Origin: Paenibacillus castaneae
Lineage (GTDB): Bacteria; Bacillota; Bacilli; Paenibacillales; Paenibacillaceae
Direction of reading: 5' to 3'
Length of the DNA stretch: 35,000 nt
Assembly: GCF_002884445.1 (NCBI RefSeq)
Contig: NZ_KZ614144.1
Span: 1,056,202-1,091,201, forward strand
The notes under the pieces are model-generated. The model searched no databases. It worked only from the letters and a program-made list of their open reading frames with translations, and was not told the origin of the DNA. A program made the translations under genes and the position numbers. This document shows positions 8,695 to 17,428 of this stretch, in pieces (the stretch's first letter is position 1; every line of letters starts with the position of its first letter).

Positions 8695-10008
8695 ATGATG
8701 AAGAAATCAGGGGTCGTTCTTTTATCTTTAATGCTAGCTGTTGTTCTTATGCTATCCGCTTGCGGAAAGAATGAAGGGAACACAAACACAGGGACTGCGA
8801 ACAGTGGCACAAATCAAGAGCCAGCAAAAGAGCCAACGGCTGAGAATGTTACCGTTACGCTTGCGGGCTGGGGAGCAAGTCCAGAAGAGCAAGATTTGTT
8901 AAACCAAACGCTGAAGGAATTTGAAACGAAATATCCGAATGTGAAGGTTAAATACGAAGTTATTGCCGATCAATACATGGATGTTATCAAAACAAGACTA
9001 ATTGGCGGAGAAGGTCCTGACGTTTTCTACTTGGACGCATTCGAAGCACCTGGCCTAATTGATAAAAATGTACTTGAGCCGCTAGACGGTTATGTGACAC
9101 CAGAATTTGATGTTGCAGACTTTGAGCAGCCTATGGTTGACGCTTTTAAACAAGAAGGCGTATCTTACGGCTTCCCTAAGGATTTCTCAACGCTTGCAAT
9201 GTTCTACAACAAGAAGGATTTCGCTGAAGCAGGAATCACGACTCCTCCGACAACTTGGGAAGAGCTGCAAGCTGATGCAATCAAGCTGACTAAAAAAGAA
9301 GGCAACAAAACAGTTCGTTACGGCTTCGGCGTAGCGCCTGAGCTTGCACGTCAAATGTTCATGATTCAAGCATTCGGAGGCAAAGTGTCCGATGCTGAGG
9401 GCAATGCAACTTTCGCATCGCCAGAAGCACTTAAAGGACTTGAGCTTGTAACTAATATGCACAGTGTAGATAAATCATCCGGCGAGCCGAAAGAAGTTGG
9501 CGCTGGCTGGGGCGGAGAAATGTTCGGACAAGGTAAAGCTTCTATCGTATTCGAAGGAAACTGGGCGATTCCATTCTTGGAGTCCAACTACAAGGATCTA
9601 GAGTACGGCACAGCAGAGCTTCCTACTGTAAACGGTACAAAAGGTACAATGGCATTCACGGTTGCTTATGTAATGAATAAGGAATCGAAGCAAAAAGAAG
9701 CAGCATGGCAATTGATCTCTTTCTTGACAGGCAAGGAAGGGATGAAGACTTGGACAAGCAAAGGCTTCGCGCTTCCTACTCGTAAGTCGGTTGCACAAGA
9801 GCTAGGCTATGACAAGGATGAACTGCGCAGTGCGATTGTGGCGGGAGCTTCTTATGCAACGCCTTGGCAAGCAGGTTCCACACTTCCTACTGTTATGAGC
9901 AACTTTAATAATCAATTCGTAGATACATTTATGGGCAATTCGAAGTTGGAAGACGCTATGAAGAAAGCTGAAGATACTGCCAATAAAGAAATCGCAGCAG
10001 CGAAGTAA
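8695..10008 (+). CDS. Sugar ABC transporter substrate-binding lipoprotein
   Basis: The product is 437 residues. The signal peptide ends in the lipobox LSAC with Cys23, so the mature protein should be lipid-anchored on the outer face of the membrane. The mature part is a family 1 (maltose/maltodextrin-type) solute-binding protein, with VTVTLAGWGASPEEQ at the start and the conserved blocks GGEGPDVFYLDAFE and MAFTVAYVMNKESKQKEAAWQLI. The ATG at 8695 follows AGGAGG (8681-8686) by 8 nt. The gene lies 57 bp after the glycosidase with no terminator between, then an intercistronic hairpin, then two permease genes. The substrate is probably an alpha-glucan-derived oligosaccharide, judged from the co-transcribed debranching-type enzyme; that is inference. 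Confidence 0.92.
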   Translation: MMKKSGVVLLSLMLAVVLMLSACGKNEGNTNTGTANSGTNQEPAKEPTAENVTVTLAGWGASPEEQDLLNQTLKEFETKYPNVKVKYEVIADQYMDVIKTRLIGGEGPDVFYLDAFEAPGLIDKNVLEPLDGYVTPEFDVADFEQPMVDAFKQEGVSYGFPKDFSTLAMFYNKKDFAEAGITTPPTTWEELQADAIKLTKKEGNKTVRYGFGVAPELARQMFMIQAFGGKVSDAEGNATFASPEALKGLELVTNMHSVDKSSGEPKEVGAGWGGEMFGQGKASIVFEGNWAIPFLESNYKDLEYGTAELPTVNGTKGTMAFTVAYVMNKESKQKEAAWQLISFLTGKEGMKTWTSKGFALPTRKSVAQELGYDKDELRSAIVAGASYATPWQAGSTLPTVMSNFNNQFVDTFMGNSKLEDAMKKAEDTANKEIAAAK

Positions 10009-10015
10009 TCGGATT

Positions 10016-10048
10016 GAAGGGGGGAGAACCATGATGGCTCCCTCCTTC
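10016..10048 (+). terminator. Intercistronic hairpin between binding protein and permeases
   Basis: An 11-bp stem with one G-U pair (10016-10026 with 10038-10048) has no proper T run after it. It is better explained as a partial terminator or mRNA-stabilising stem, raising binding-protein output over permease output, than as an operon end. Confidence 0.6.
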
Positions 10049-10084
10049 ATTCTTTGATTATGATACGAAAGGAGAAGATGATGT

Positions 10085-10984
10085 ATGACCCAAGCCTCTT
10101 CATGGAAGAAGAAGCTGAGAAATAATGCAACGGGCTATATGTTCCTGCTGCCTACGATTCTAGTGCTTGGAACGTTCTTGTTCTTGCCTGTATTCTATTC
10201 TCTTTATCTTTCGGGACATAAGGTTAATTTGCTTGGTGAAGTCAGCTATAAATGGGTAGGATTTAAAAACTTTACTCGGATGGCCGCCGACGAGCGTGCC
10301 TGGATTGCACTGAAGAACACAGCATCTTTCGCATTGTTTGTAGTGCCGTTACAAACGGCTTTTGCCATTTTACTGGCAGTTATTTTGAATGCTAAGCTTC
10401 GATTTAAAAACTTCTTTCGAATCGTATTCTTTATGCCGACTGTAACCTCATCGGCAGTGTTGTCGCTTATTTTTATGTGGATATACAATTCAAACGGTCT
10501 ACTTAACCGAGTGCTTGAATTTATCGGTTTGCATGGCTATAACTGGCTTGGAGATCCTGCGGTCGCTATGAAGGCGATCATGCTTATGAATATATGGTCT
10601 ACCGCTCCATTCTTTATGGTTGTATTCTTGGCTGCGCTGCAAGATATTCCGGACTCGCTTTACGAATCAGCGATGCTGGACGGGGCAGGAGCTTGGAGAA
10701 GATTTATTTCTATCACGCTCCCATTAATTAAGCCTGCAACTTTCTTCGCCGTTGTAATGGGAATCATAGGTACTTTTCAATTGTTCGATCAGTCCTATAT
10801 TTTCTCGGCAGGCTCAGGTGGTCCGAACAACTCAACATTGACGGTAGCACTGCTTATTTATCAATATGCTTTCAAAAATCTCGATTTCGGCTACGCTTCT
10901 GCGCTTGCTGTCATGCTTGCTGCGGTTATTATGATCGTAACGCTGATTCAGCGCATGCTGTTCGCCGAAGAGAAGCTGAACTAG
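10085..10984 (+). CDS. Sugar ABC transporter permease, MalF type
   Basis: The product is 299 residues with about six membrane helices, starting with one at 15-40 (YMFLLPTILVLGTFLFLPVF). The ABC-coupling EAA loop is seen as ESAMLDGAGAWRRFISITLPLIKP (written from E to P in the C-terminal third), the site that contacts the ATPase. It pairs with the next gene's product to form the membrane pore. The start ATG lies 10 nt after GGAG (10071-10074). Nearby ATGs at 10078 and 10081 are out of frame. It lies 12 bp upstream of the second permease gene. Confidence 0.93.
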   Translation: MTQASSWKKKLRNNATGYMFLLPTILVLGTFLFLPVFYSLYLSGHKVNLLGEVSYKWVGFKNFTRMAADERAWIALKNTASFALFVVPLQTAFAILLAVILNAKLRFKNFFRIVFFMPTVTSSAVLSLIFMWIYNSNGLLNRVLEFIGLHGYNWLGDPAVAMKAIMLMNIWSTAPFFMVVFLAALQDIPDSLYESAMLDGAGAWRRFISITLPLIKPATFFAVVMGIIGTFQLFDQSYIFSAGSGGPNNSTLTVALLIYQYAFKNLDFGYASALAVMLAAVIMIVTLIQRMLFAEEKLN

Positions 10985-10996
10985 GAGGGCGATTAG

Positions 10997-11827
10997 GTGG
11001 TATTTCAACAAACCAAATGGGGAAAGGCGATTCTTTACTTCCTGTTATTCGCGTACGGCTGTATTACGGTCGCTCCCTTTCTATGGGCGCTGTCCTCTTC
11101 GTTTAAGCCGTTAAGCGAGATTGTATCAGGTGGCATCAACTTTATTCCGAAACAATTCACCTTTCAAAACTATTATGACATCTTTGTTAAAGAGCCGCTT
11201 TTCCTAAGATGGATGTATAACAGCGCATTGATTGCGGTAGTGGCGACGGTGTGCAATACTTTATTCAACTCTATGGCGGGCTATGCGCTTGCGCGCATTG
11301 AATTTACCGGCAGTAAAGTAATGTTTATTCTTATTCTTGCGGTACAGATGATTCCGGGCCAACTAACTATCGTGCCTGCTTACCTGATCATGAAGCAGCT
11401 CGACTTGCTGAACACGTATGCGGCATTGACGCTGCCAATGATGGCGAATGCGACATTCATCTTTATGATGCGACAATTTTTCCTGAGCTTTCCGAAGGAG
11501 CTGGAGGAGGCGGCCGCGATGGATGGCCTCAATCGCTTCGGCGTATTCTTCCGCATTGCCTTGCCGCTGGCTGTGCCAGCGCTGGCAGCCCAGACGATAT
11601 TCGTATTTATGGGTGCATGGAATGAATTTCTCAAGCCGCTCATGTTTATGTCGGACAAATCGATGTTCACGCTGACGCTAGGGCTTAATACCTTTAAAGG
11701 ACAGTATATCAGCCATTGGAATTATATTATGGCCGCCTCTATGGTATTCACGCTCCCAGCGCTGCTGATCTACGCGTTCTTTAACCGATTCTTTATTAAA
11801 GGAATTTCGTTTACAGGCGGTAAATAG
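10997..11827 (+). CDS. Sugar ABC transporter permease, MalG type
   Basis: The product is 276 residues with six predicted membrane helices and an EAA loop (EEAAAMDGLNRFGVFFRIAL, in the middle of the protein). The C-terminus ends FNRFFIKGISFTGGK, very typical of MalG-type permeases. The start is GTG at 10997, 7 nt after AGGAGGG (10983-10989). It is the last gene of the operon and is followed by a strong terminator. No ATPase gene is present, so the transporter presumably uses a shared MsmX-type ATPase. Confidence 0.93.
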   Translation: MVFQQTKWGKAILYFLLFAYGCITVAPFLWALSSSFKPLSEIVSGGINFIPKQFTFQNYYDIFVKEPLFLRWMYNSALIAVVATVCNTLFNSMAGYALARIEFTGSKVMFILILAVQMIPGQLTIVPAYLIMKQLDLLNTYAALTLPMMANATFIFMMRQFFLSFPKELEEAAAMDGLNRFGVFFRIALPLAVPALAAQTIFVFMGAWNEFLKPLMFMSDKSMFTLTLGLNTFKGQYISHWNYIMAASMVFTLPALLIYAFFNRFFIKGISFTGGK

Positions 11828-11848
11828 CAACGGAATAATGGGTTCGTT

Positions 11849-11883
11849 AAAAGCTCTGCAGATTAATCTGCAGAGCTTTTTTT
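11849..11883 (+). terminator. Terminator of the glycosidase-ABC operon
   Basis: A 32-bp perfect inverted repeat (11849-11880) runs into a T tract ending at 11883. It lies about 20 bp after the second permease stop. Confidence 0.93.
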
Positions 11884-11939
11884 CGTTAGTTGACAAAATG
11901 TCGGAAATGGTAGAAGTAAACATATTGAAGGAAAAAAAG

Positions 11940-11968
11940 TAGCTGGAAATCCTCCAGCTATTTTTTTT
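11940..11968 (+). terminator. Second hairpin terminator, possibly bidirectional
   Basis: TAGCTGG (11940-11946) pairs with CCAGCTA (11954-11960), followed by eight T. An A run precedes the stem, so it could also work leftwards. No gene lies between it and the preceding terminator. Confidence 0.75.
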
Positions 11969-12015
11969 GTTGTATCTCATAATTCGCTCGTACTTGTACA
12001 TCTCCATCTAATTCA

Positions 12016-12035
12016 CCAATTCTCGAACGAATTGG
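12016..12035. repeat. Inverted repeat upstream of the UvrA-like gene
   Basis: CCAATTC-tcgaac-GAATTGG has 7-bp perfect arms and a central TCGA, about 140 bp before the predicted promoter. It could be an operator or a short hairpin. Apart from this repeat, the hairpin at 11940 and the promoter at 12174, nothing else was recognised between 11884 and 12290. Confidence 0.5.
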
Positions 12036-12173
12036 GGGAAGACCGCGTGATTAAAGTCACCAACTCCATCTAAATGAGCTAAAAGGGTATGCGTGAAGAT
12101 TGAACAATAATAGAGCAGTCTTGTTAGGTGCTAAATGTTAATGCAACTAGCTCATATTAACTAAAGGAAAAAG

Positions 12174-12202
12174 TTTACAACGGAACATATGTACGATAAA
12201 TT
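12174..12202 (+). promoter_or_regulatory. Probable promoter of the UvrA-like/serine hydrolase operon
   Basis: TTTACA at 12174-12179 and TAAATT at 12197-12202 are spaced by 17 bp, about 90 bp before the chosen start codon. Its position also argues against translation starting at the in-frame ATG at 12189. Confidence 0.55.
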
Positions 12203-12290
12203 TATAGGAGTAAGAAAAACAAGAGCGAGCGAATCAAAAATATATTACGCATTATCAAATGATTCTGGAAGTGATAAGAGGGAGGATACC

Positions 12291-14693
12291 ATGAATGAGT
12301 TTATTGAAATCAAAGGTGCGCGTATACATAATTTAAAGGAGATCGATGTACGTATCCCGCGAAACAAGCTGACAGTCATTACAGGCGTGTCGGGAAGCGG
12401 CAAATCAAGCCTTGCTTTCGATACTCTATTTGAAGAAGGCAAGCGTCGTTACCTGCTATTCTCAGGTACTCAATTTATGGTTGAATCAGAATCCCATTTC
12501 GAAAGCATTACTGGGCTATCTCCGACAGTGGCGGTCGAACAGCGTATTATTCGTCAGTCGAATCCGAGAAGCACAGTAGGAACACGCTCGAAAGTTGGGA
12601 ATTTACTAGCGATCTTATTTGCAACTTACGGTAAGCGCGATGCTGCGTATGATGATGGTTTACCGCTGTCCATGGAATTTTTTCAGAAGAACTCTCCTAA
12701 GGGAATGTGTGTGAAATGTCTCGGGAGCGGACGGTATCATAGAATTGACGAAGAGGCGATCATTCAACCGGATATGCCGATCAAAAACATATTTGATGGC
12801 TTTTTGATGAAGCATAGGCACCATCGGGGGAATTTCAATAAATTTTGTGAATTATACAAAATAGATGTAAATCTTAAGATTGGCTCATTGTCGGACGAAC
12901 AGCTGCTGTTGTTCAAATACGGCTGCCGGAAAACAGGCTTTGTAGGTGCCGTTGTGTTCTTCAATGAAATGCAGAAACATGCAACTCACAAAAACGCTAG
13001 ACATAATTCGGTGGATAAAGAAATTATTTTATGGGGAATTAGGGCAGAAGCAGTCATATGCCCGAAATGCCATGGATCAGGTCTTGGCGAACAGGCTCTT
13101 CACACGACCTTCGGGGGCAAAACGATCTCAGAGCTCGAAAAAATGTATTTAGACGAGCTCATGATGTTTCTGCAAAGTCTGAGGAATACGGTGTTAGGTA
13201 AACATTTAGTGGATGAAATGCTTGTCAAGCTCCGTTGTATGGTAGACGTCGGATTGCATCATCTTTCTTTATCTAGGGGAGTTCCTACCCTTTCGGGCGG
13301 AGAAATTCAACGTCTTTTCCTCGCCTCTTTTATTATTGCCGAAATGGATTCTATTATTTTTATTTTTGACGAGCCTACAATCGGTCTTCATGAATCAGAG
13401 AAAGAAATGCTGATTCAAATCATACAGAACCTCGTCAAGCGAGGAAATACCGTCGTAGCTGTCGAGCATGATGAAAATTTCATGCGGGCTGCAGATTATA
13501 TTATAGACATTGGGCCTGATGCCGGACGTTATGGAGGCGAGCGAATATTCCAAGGCAGCTATCAACAATTCCTCTTCTGTACAGCCTCTAGGACTGCACC
13601 TTATCTTACTGGGGTAAAAACATTAAGCGCCAAAAATCATTATAAGCCGATTGACCCGGAAAAATGGCTCACAATCGAGCACGCGAATCTGCATAATTTA
13701 CAGGATGTCACTGTTTCCATACCGCTTGGACTTATAGTTGGCATCGCGGGTGTTTCCGGAAGCGGCAAGTCGAGTCTTATTCATGATACGCTCGTCCCCA
13801 AGCTGAAGCAATTGCTGAAAAACAAATTTGTACACGAGAATGATACTGATGTGCTAACTATGGCTGATGATGTAAGGGTACTCGGTACGGAGTTCATTAA
13901 AAAATGCATTGTTGTCGATCAGAAGCCAATCGGCAGAAGTAAAACTTCTTGTCCGGCTACCTATACTGGAATTACTGATCGCCTCCGAGGGATGTTCGCC
14001 AGAACTCCCGAAGCGCAAGAAAGCGGTTATTCAGCGGGGTTATTCACAGTTAATTCCGAAGGCGGCTGTCGGAATTGCAAAGGCGAGGGCTTTAAGCATT
14101 ATTATCTTGGATTTAATAATTTCATGGATATGGAATGCGAGGAATGCGGCGGGACAGGCTTTATCGAGGAAGCACTCAGCATTACGCTTGAAGGGAAAAA
14201 TATTAAAGAAATTATGGCTATGAGCGTAAGTGAGGCAGCTGTTTTTTTTGGACAAGAACAATCTCAGGCATACGATAAACTTATATTAAATACTTTAAAA
14301 ACACTTGAACGTGTTGGAATGGGCTACATCACGCTTGGACAAAAAACACCAACCATATCAGGCGGAGAAGCCCAACGAATCAAATTGGCTAAGGAGCTCT
14401 CCAAGGAAAAAGGGCGGGACAATGTTTACATTCTTGATGAGCCAACCACTGGTCTTTCTTTTAGCGATACAGAACGGTTAATTGAACTCATGCAGCAGCT
14501 CGTTGATGCAGGAAATACCATCATCGTTACTGAACACGATCCGGCTGTACTGGCCAACTGCGATTACATGATTGAAATGGGTCCAGGCGGAGGAAGCGAT
14601 GGAGGTTTTGTGATCGCGCAAGGCACGCCAATAGAGTTAATATCCAACCATAAATCAATGATCGGGAAATATTTGAGGAAGGTGAAGGGATGA
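12291..14693 (+). CDS. UvrA-like ABC ATPase, class II (no UvrB-binding domain)
   Basis: The product is 800 residues; canonical UvrA is about 940. There are two ABC ATPase modules: Walker A GVSGSGKSS at 32-40 and 487-495, signatures LSGGEIQR (334-341) and ISGGEAQR (689-696), and Walker B FIFDEPT and YILDEPT near 357 and 713. Zinc-module cysteine pairs occur at C140/C143, C257/C260, C593/C596 and C616/C619. The segment after the first Walker A passes from LLAILFATYGKRDAAYD (about 105-121) almost directly to the zinc module, so the UvrB-binding domain of true UvrA is absent. Class II UvrA proteins include DrrC-type antibiotic self-protection factors. I chose the ATG at 12291 because GGAGG lies 5 nt upstream and UvrA homology begins there; an in-frame ATG at 12189 lacks support. 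The stop overlaps the next gene's start. Confidence 0.93.
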   Translation: MNEFIEIKGARIHNLKEIDVRIPRNKLTVITGVSGSGKSSLAFDTLFEEGKRRYLLFSGTQFMVESESHFESITGLSPTVAVEQRIIRQSNPRSTVGTRSKVGNLLAILFATYGKRDAAYDDGLPLSMEFFQKNSPKGMCVKCLGSGRYHRIDEEAIIQPDMPIKNIFDGFLMKHRHHRGNFNKFCELYKIDVNLKIGSLSDEQLLLFKYGCRKTGFVGAVVFFNEMQKHATHKNARHNSVDKEIILWGIRAEAVICPKCHGSGLGEQALHTTFGGKTISELEKMYLDELMMFLQSLRNTVLGKHLVDEMLVKLRCMVDVGLHHLSLSRGVPTLSGGEIQRLFLASFIIAEMDSIIFIFDEPTIGLHESEKEMLIQIIQNLVKRGNTVVAVEHDENFMRAADYIIDIGPDAGRYGGERIFQGSYQQFLFCTASRTAPYLTGVKTLSAKNHYKPIDPEKWLTIEHANLHNLQDVTVSIPLGLIVGIAGVSGSGKSSLIHDTLVPKLKQLLKNKFVHENDTDVLTMADDVRVLGTEFIKKCIVVDQKPIGRSKTSCPATYTGITDRLRGMFARTPEAQESGYSAGLFTVNSEGGCRNCKGEGFKHYYLGFNNFMDMECEECGGTGFIEEALSITLEGKNIKEIMAMSVSEAAVFFGQEQSQAYDKLILNTLKTLERVGMGYITLGQKTPTISGGEAQRIKLAKELSKEKGRDNVYILDEPTTGLSFSDTERLIELMQQLVDAGNTIIVTEHDPAVLANCDYMIEMGPGGGSDGGFVIAQGTPIELISNHKSMIGKYLRKVKG

Positions 14694-15685
14694 GCTATGT
14701 ATGGCAGCATTCGACTCCTGAGGATGAAGGGATGGACAGCTATGTTCTCAATCAGATGGATGATTATCTCAAACAGAAGAGATATCGTCTTGTTAACAGC
14801 ATATTAGTTGTAAAAAACGAGAAGATTGTTTTTGAGAAATATTACAATAAGTTTAATGAGAATAGCAGAAATTCGATTAAATCCATATGGAAAAGCATTC
14901 TCGCTATTGCAACGGGGATATGTCTGGATAAAGGAATAATTAGCAGCTTGGATGAGCCTATCGGCAATTATTTAAGAGAATTCACATTGAATATACACCC
15001 CTATCACAAGCTGATTACCATACGTCATTTGCTTAGCATGACATCTGGGATTTACTGGGATAGCGGGGTGCATTATCATTGTCCGATGGTTACACAAATG
15101 ATGAGAACCCGCGACTGGATCTCTCACATAGCAGATATTGATATGAATAGCGTTCCGGGTACGAATAATCAATACAAGGAATGGGATGTCATGCTGCTAT
15201 CTGCCGTAATTGGCAGGGCATACGGGGGGAGTGCCTATGATATTACCCGAAAGTATGTGTATGAACCTTTAGAAATTGTTAGCGGGATATGGCCTCAAAG
15301 CCCATGCGGCTTTTCCTATAGTGTCATGAGGGGCGAAGAAGAATCTGATTTATCCGCAAGAGATCTGGCCAAGATCGGTCAGCTATTTCTTTCAAATGGA
15401 TCTTACAAAGGGAAACAAATCATTTCTGCTGATTATGTGAAACAAGCGGTCACCCCTTCGTATTCTGCAGGTTCGATAGATTCCTCTGCAAGCAATAAGG
15501 AAGGATATGGGTATCTTTGGTGGATTGCTGAAGAAGGATATGGGTGCCGAGGATTTGGGGGACAGGAGATAAATGTAATCCCCCATGAAAATTTTGTTTC
15601 CGTTATTCAAGCTACTCCTACCCCTTCGAGCAAGGCTTATAGAGATATTCAAGATAACTTATTGAGAAAAGCTATCACCCTTTAA
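14690..15685 (+). CDS. Serine hydrolase, class C beta-lactamase-like fold
   Basis: The product is 331 residues. The catalytic SxxK motif is S65-I-W-K68, in the usual context before a helix (SILAIATGICLDKGII). Family blocks follow: ITIRHLLSMTSGIYWD (about 109-124), DLAKIGQLFLSNGSYKGKQI (225-244) and YGYLWWIAEEGYGCRGFGGQ (273-292). The usual YxN motif appears to be Y162-K-E164, so the Asn is replaced. No signal peptide or lipobox is seen, so the enzyme is probably cytoplasmic. The start overlaps the UvrA-like stop by 4 bp (ATGA), showing translational coupling. Members of this family include esterases, peptidases and amide hydrolases, and the substrate here is unknown. Its 3' end overlaps the convergent kinase gene by 27 bp. 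Confidence 0.88.
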   Translation: MSYVWQHSTPEDEGMDSYVLNQMDDYLKQKRYRLVNSILVVKNEKIVFEKYYNKFNENSRNSIKSIWKSILAIATGICLDKGIISSLDEPIGNYLREFTLNIHPYHKLITIRHLLSMTSGIYWDSGVHYHCPMVTQMMRTRDWISHIADIDMNSVPGTNNQYKEWDVMLLSAVIGRAYGGSAYDITRKYVYEPLEIVSGIWPQSPCGFSYSVMRGEEESDLSARDLAKIGQLFLSNGSYKGKQIISADYVKQAVTPSYSAGSIDSSASNKEGYGYLWWIAEEGYGCRGFGGQEINVIPHENFVSVIQATPTPSSKAYRDIQDNLLRKAITL

Positions 15686-17428
15686 CCTTGGCAATTCCAC
15701 CGATACTACAGTCCCTTGATCCACCTGACTCTCAATCCGCAGCGATGCCTGCTTGCCAAATAAATGCTCTACTCTTTTCTTAGTATGGGATAGGCCGATG
15801 TGCCGAAGACCGGAGTTTTTCATATCGCTTCCTTTATCCCAAATGGCCGGCAGCAGATGGGGTTCAATGCCTACGCCGTCATCTTCAATTTGAATAGTCA
15901 GATTCATTCTTGAGACAGCAGCAGAAATATGAATAATACCGTTTGCTTCTTTGGGGCAAATCCCATGAAAAATAGCATTTTCAATAAAAGGCTGGATAAG
16001 ATTGCGTGGAACTAGGCAGTCGTAGGCATCTTCCTCGATATCCCACCTAACCTCGAACATATCAATATATCGGTATGACTGAATGGCAATATAATCGCGC
16101 AGCAAGCCGATTTCTTCACGGAGCGGAATGAGGGATTGTGTACCCTCCATTTTGACAGCATCCTGCAAAATACGAATAAACGAACCAACCATTCGAACAA
16201 TATCATCATTTCCCTGCTTCTGTGCCATATAGATAACAGCGTTCAATGTATTGTATACAAAGTGAGGATTTAATTTAGACAGTAGAAGCTCGAGCTCGAG
16301 CTCCCGTTTATCCTTCTCGTGTCGAATAGATTCCTCTAACTGCAGCTTGAGCTGATTGGTCATGCGGTTAAAGCCTTGACCCAGCTTCTCCAGTTCATCT
16401 CCGGTTTGAATATGAACAGACGTTTGAAGATTTCCGCTTGAGACAGCATTCATGGCATGGTATAAGCGCATAATAGGCCGTGTAATGCGGAAGATAGCAG
16501 GCATCATGAGGAGAAGGATTAAAGAAGTGCTGGTCAAAGAGAAAAAGCCGAGTAGGTAAATGATGATTTTTCCTCTATTCATTAAGGAAGCCTGGGAAAT
16601 AAAGGTGGCGAGCTTCCAATGATTCGTCTCGAAACGATCAATGAGCATATATCCTCCAGAAATGGGGAAGATACCTTCCTGATTCTTCTCAGAAGCAGTT
16701 AGAAGAAGTGAAGAGCTGAAGGACGTATCTGCTGAAGGATTCTCCTTCTCATATAAGACATATCCCGCATCGTTCATCCAAAGCAAACCTTCGAAATCTT
16801 CACTGCCGAAATCAAGCAATGATTTAAAGCTGTCGTAATCCAAGTTTAAAATGAGCTCTCCAATCGTGTGTCCCGGCTGTTCGATATCCATCACATTTAC
16901 GATAAAACTAATGCTTTTGCCTTCTATGACGGAGTTGCTGATCATAATCATGTCATGCGGTTCCGTGAAAGCATGCTGCTGCCCTGAACGAACAAAGTTT
17001 TGATACCAGTCTTCTTTCAAATGCTCGCTGAAATAGCTGTCATTTCTTGCTTCGCTCCAGAAGACACGGTCATTGGGCAAAATAAGAGCAAAGCTGACAA
17101 CTTCCTTGCGCAGTCCTTTATTATCATCCAGATAGTATAATGTGTCTTGGACCATGGCGAATTGATCGAAGGTATCAAGCTGATCGTAACTTTTATAGAA
17201 GGATTGCAGCTGATTTGAAATGATAAGGGAAAATGAAAATTTAGCGATATCGTCCGACATATATTCGAGCTGTCTGACGGTTTGGTTAAGCTTCGTTTCA
17301 TCCTCATGAATCATTTGCGGAATCAAAATGGTCCGGTAATAATAATAGGTGAATGCTGCGGACAGCACGAAGCTGATGAGGGCAACGATGATGATCCGCA
17401 GCAAGATGACAGTACGGAGGCTCCTCAT
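15659..17428 (-). CDS. YesM-type membrane sensor histidine kinase
   Basis: The product is 589 residues. One membrane helix (about 7-33), a large extracytoplasmic sensor domain, a second helix (about 286-312) and a HAMP linker (about 313-365) precede the kinase core. The phospho-accepting H389 lies in SKLNPHFVYNTLNAV, the His_kinase type. The ATP-binding domain has the N box around FIENAIFHG (482-490) and G box EDDGVGIE (515-522). It phosphorylates the response regulator encoded just upstream, with which it overlaps by 4 bp (ATGA). Such pairs sense extracellular sugars or binding proteins and control a neighbouring ABC operon, here the divergent one at 19165-22343. The last nine codons lie inside the convergent serine hydrolase gene. 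Confidence 0.93.
   Translation of the reverse strand: MRSLRTVILLRIIIVALISFVLSAAFTYYYYRTILIPQMIHEDETKLNQTVRQLEYMSDDIAKFSFSLIISNQLQSFYKSYDQLDTFDQFAMVQDTLYYLDDNKGLRKEVVSFALILPNDRVFWSEARNDSYFSEHLKEDWYQNFVRSGQQHAFTEPHDMIMISNSVIEGKSISFIVNVMDIEQPGHTIGELILNLDYDSFKSLLDFGSEDFEGLLWMNDAGYVLYEKENPSADTSFSSSLLLTASEKNQEGIFPISGGYMLIDRFETNHWKLATFISQASLMNRGKIIIYLLGFFSLTSTSLILLLMMPAIFRITRPIMRLYHAMNAVSSGNLQTSVHIQTGDELEKLGQGFNRMTNQLKLQLEESIRHEKDKRELELELLLSKLNPHFVYNTLNAVIYMAQKQGNDDIVRMVGSFIRILQDAVKMEGTQSLIPLREEIGLLRDYIAIQSYRYIDMFEVRWDIEEDAYDCLVPRNLIQPFIENAIFHGICPKEANGIIHISAAVSRMNLTIQIEDDGVGIEPHLLPAIWDKGSDMKNSGLRHIGLSHTKKRVEHLFGKQASLRIESQVDQGTVVSVELPRLKGDSFSQ

Noticed and set aside
11678..12007. 109-codon minus-strand frame crossing two terminators
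   Set aside because: It runs through both terminator hairpins and into the permease gene; composition and context do not support a gene.
12189..12290. N-terminal extension of the UvrA-like protein from the ATG at 12189
   Set aside because: There is no ribosome site, a probable -10 box overlaps it, and UvrA homology starts at 12291 behind a GGAGG.
14690..15685. Calling the serine hydrolase a beta-lactamase resistance gene
   Set aside because: There is no signal peptide and the YxN motif is altered. The fold alone does not show activity on beta-lactams.
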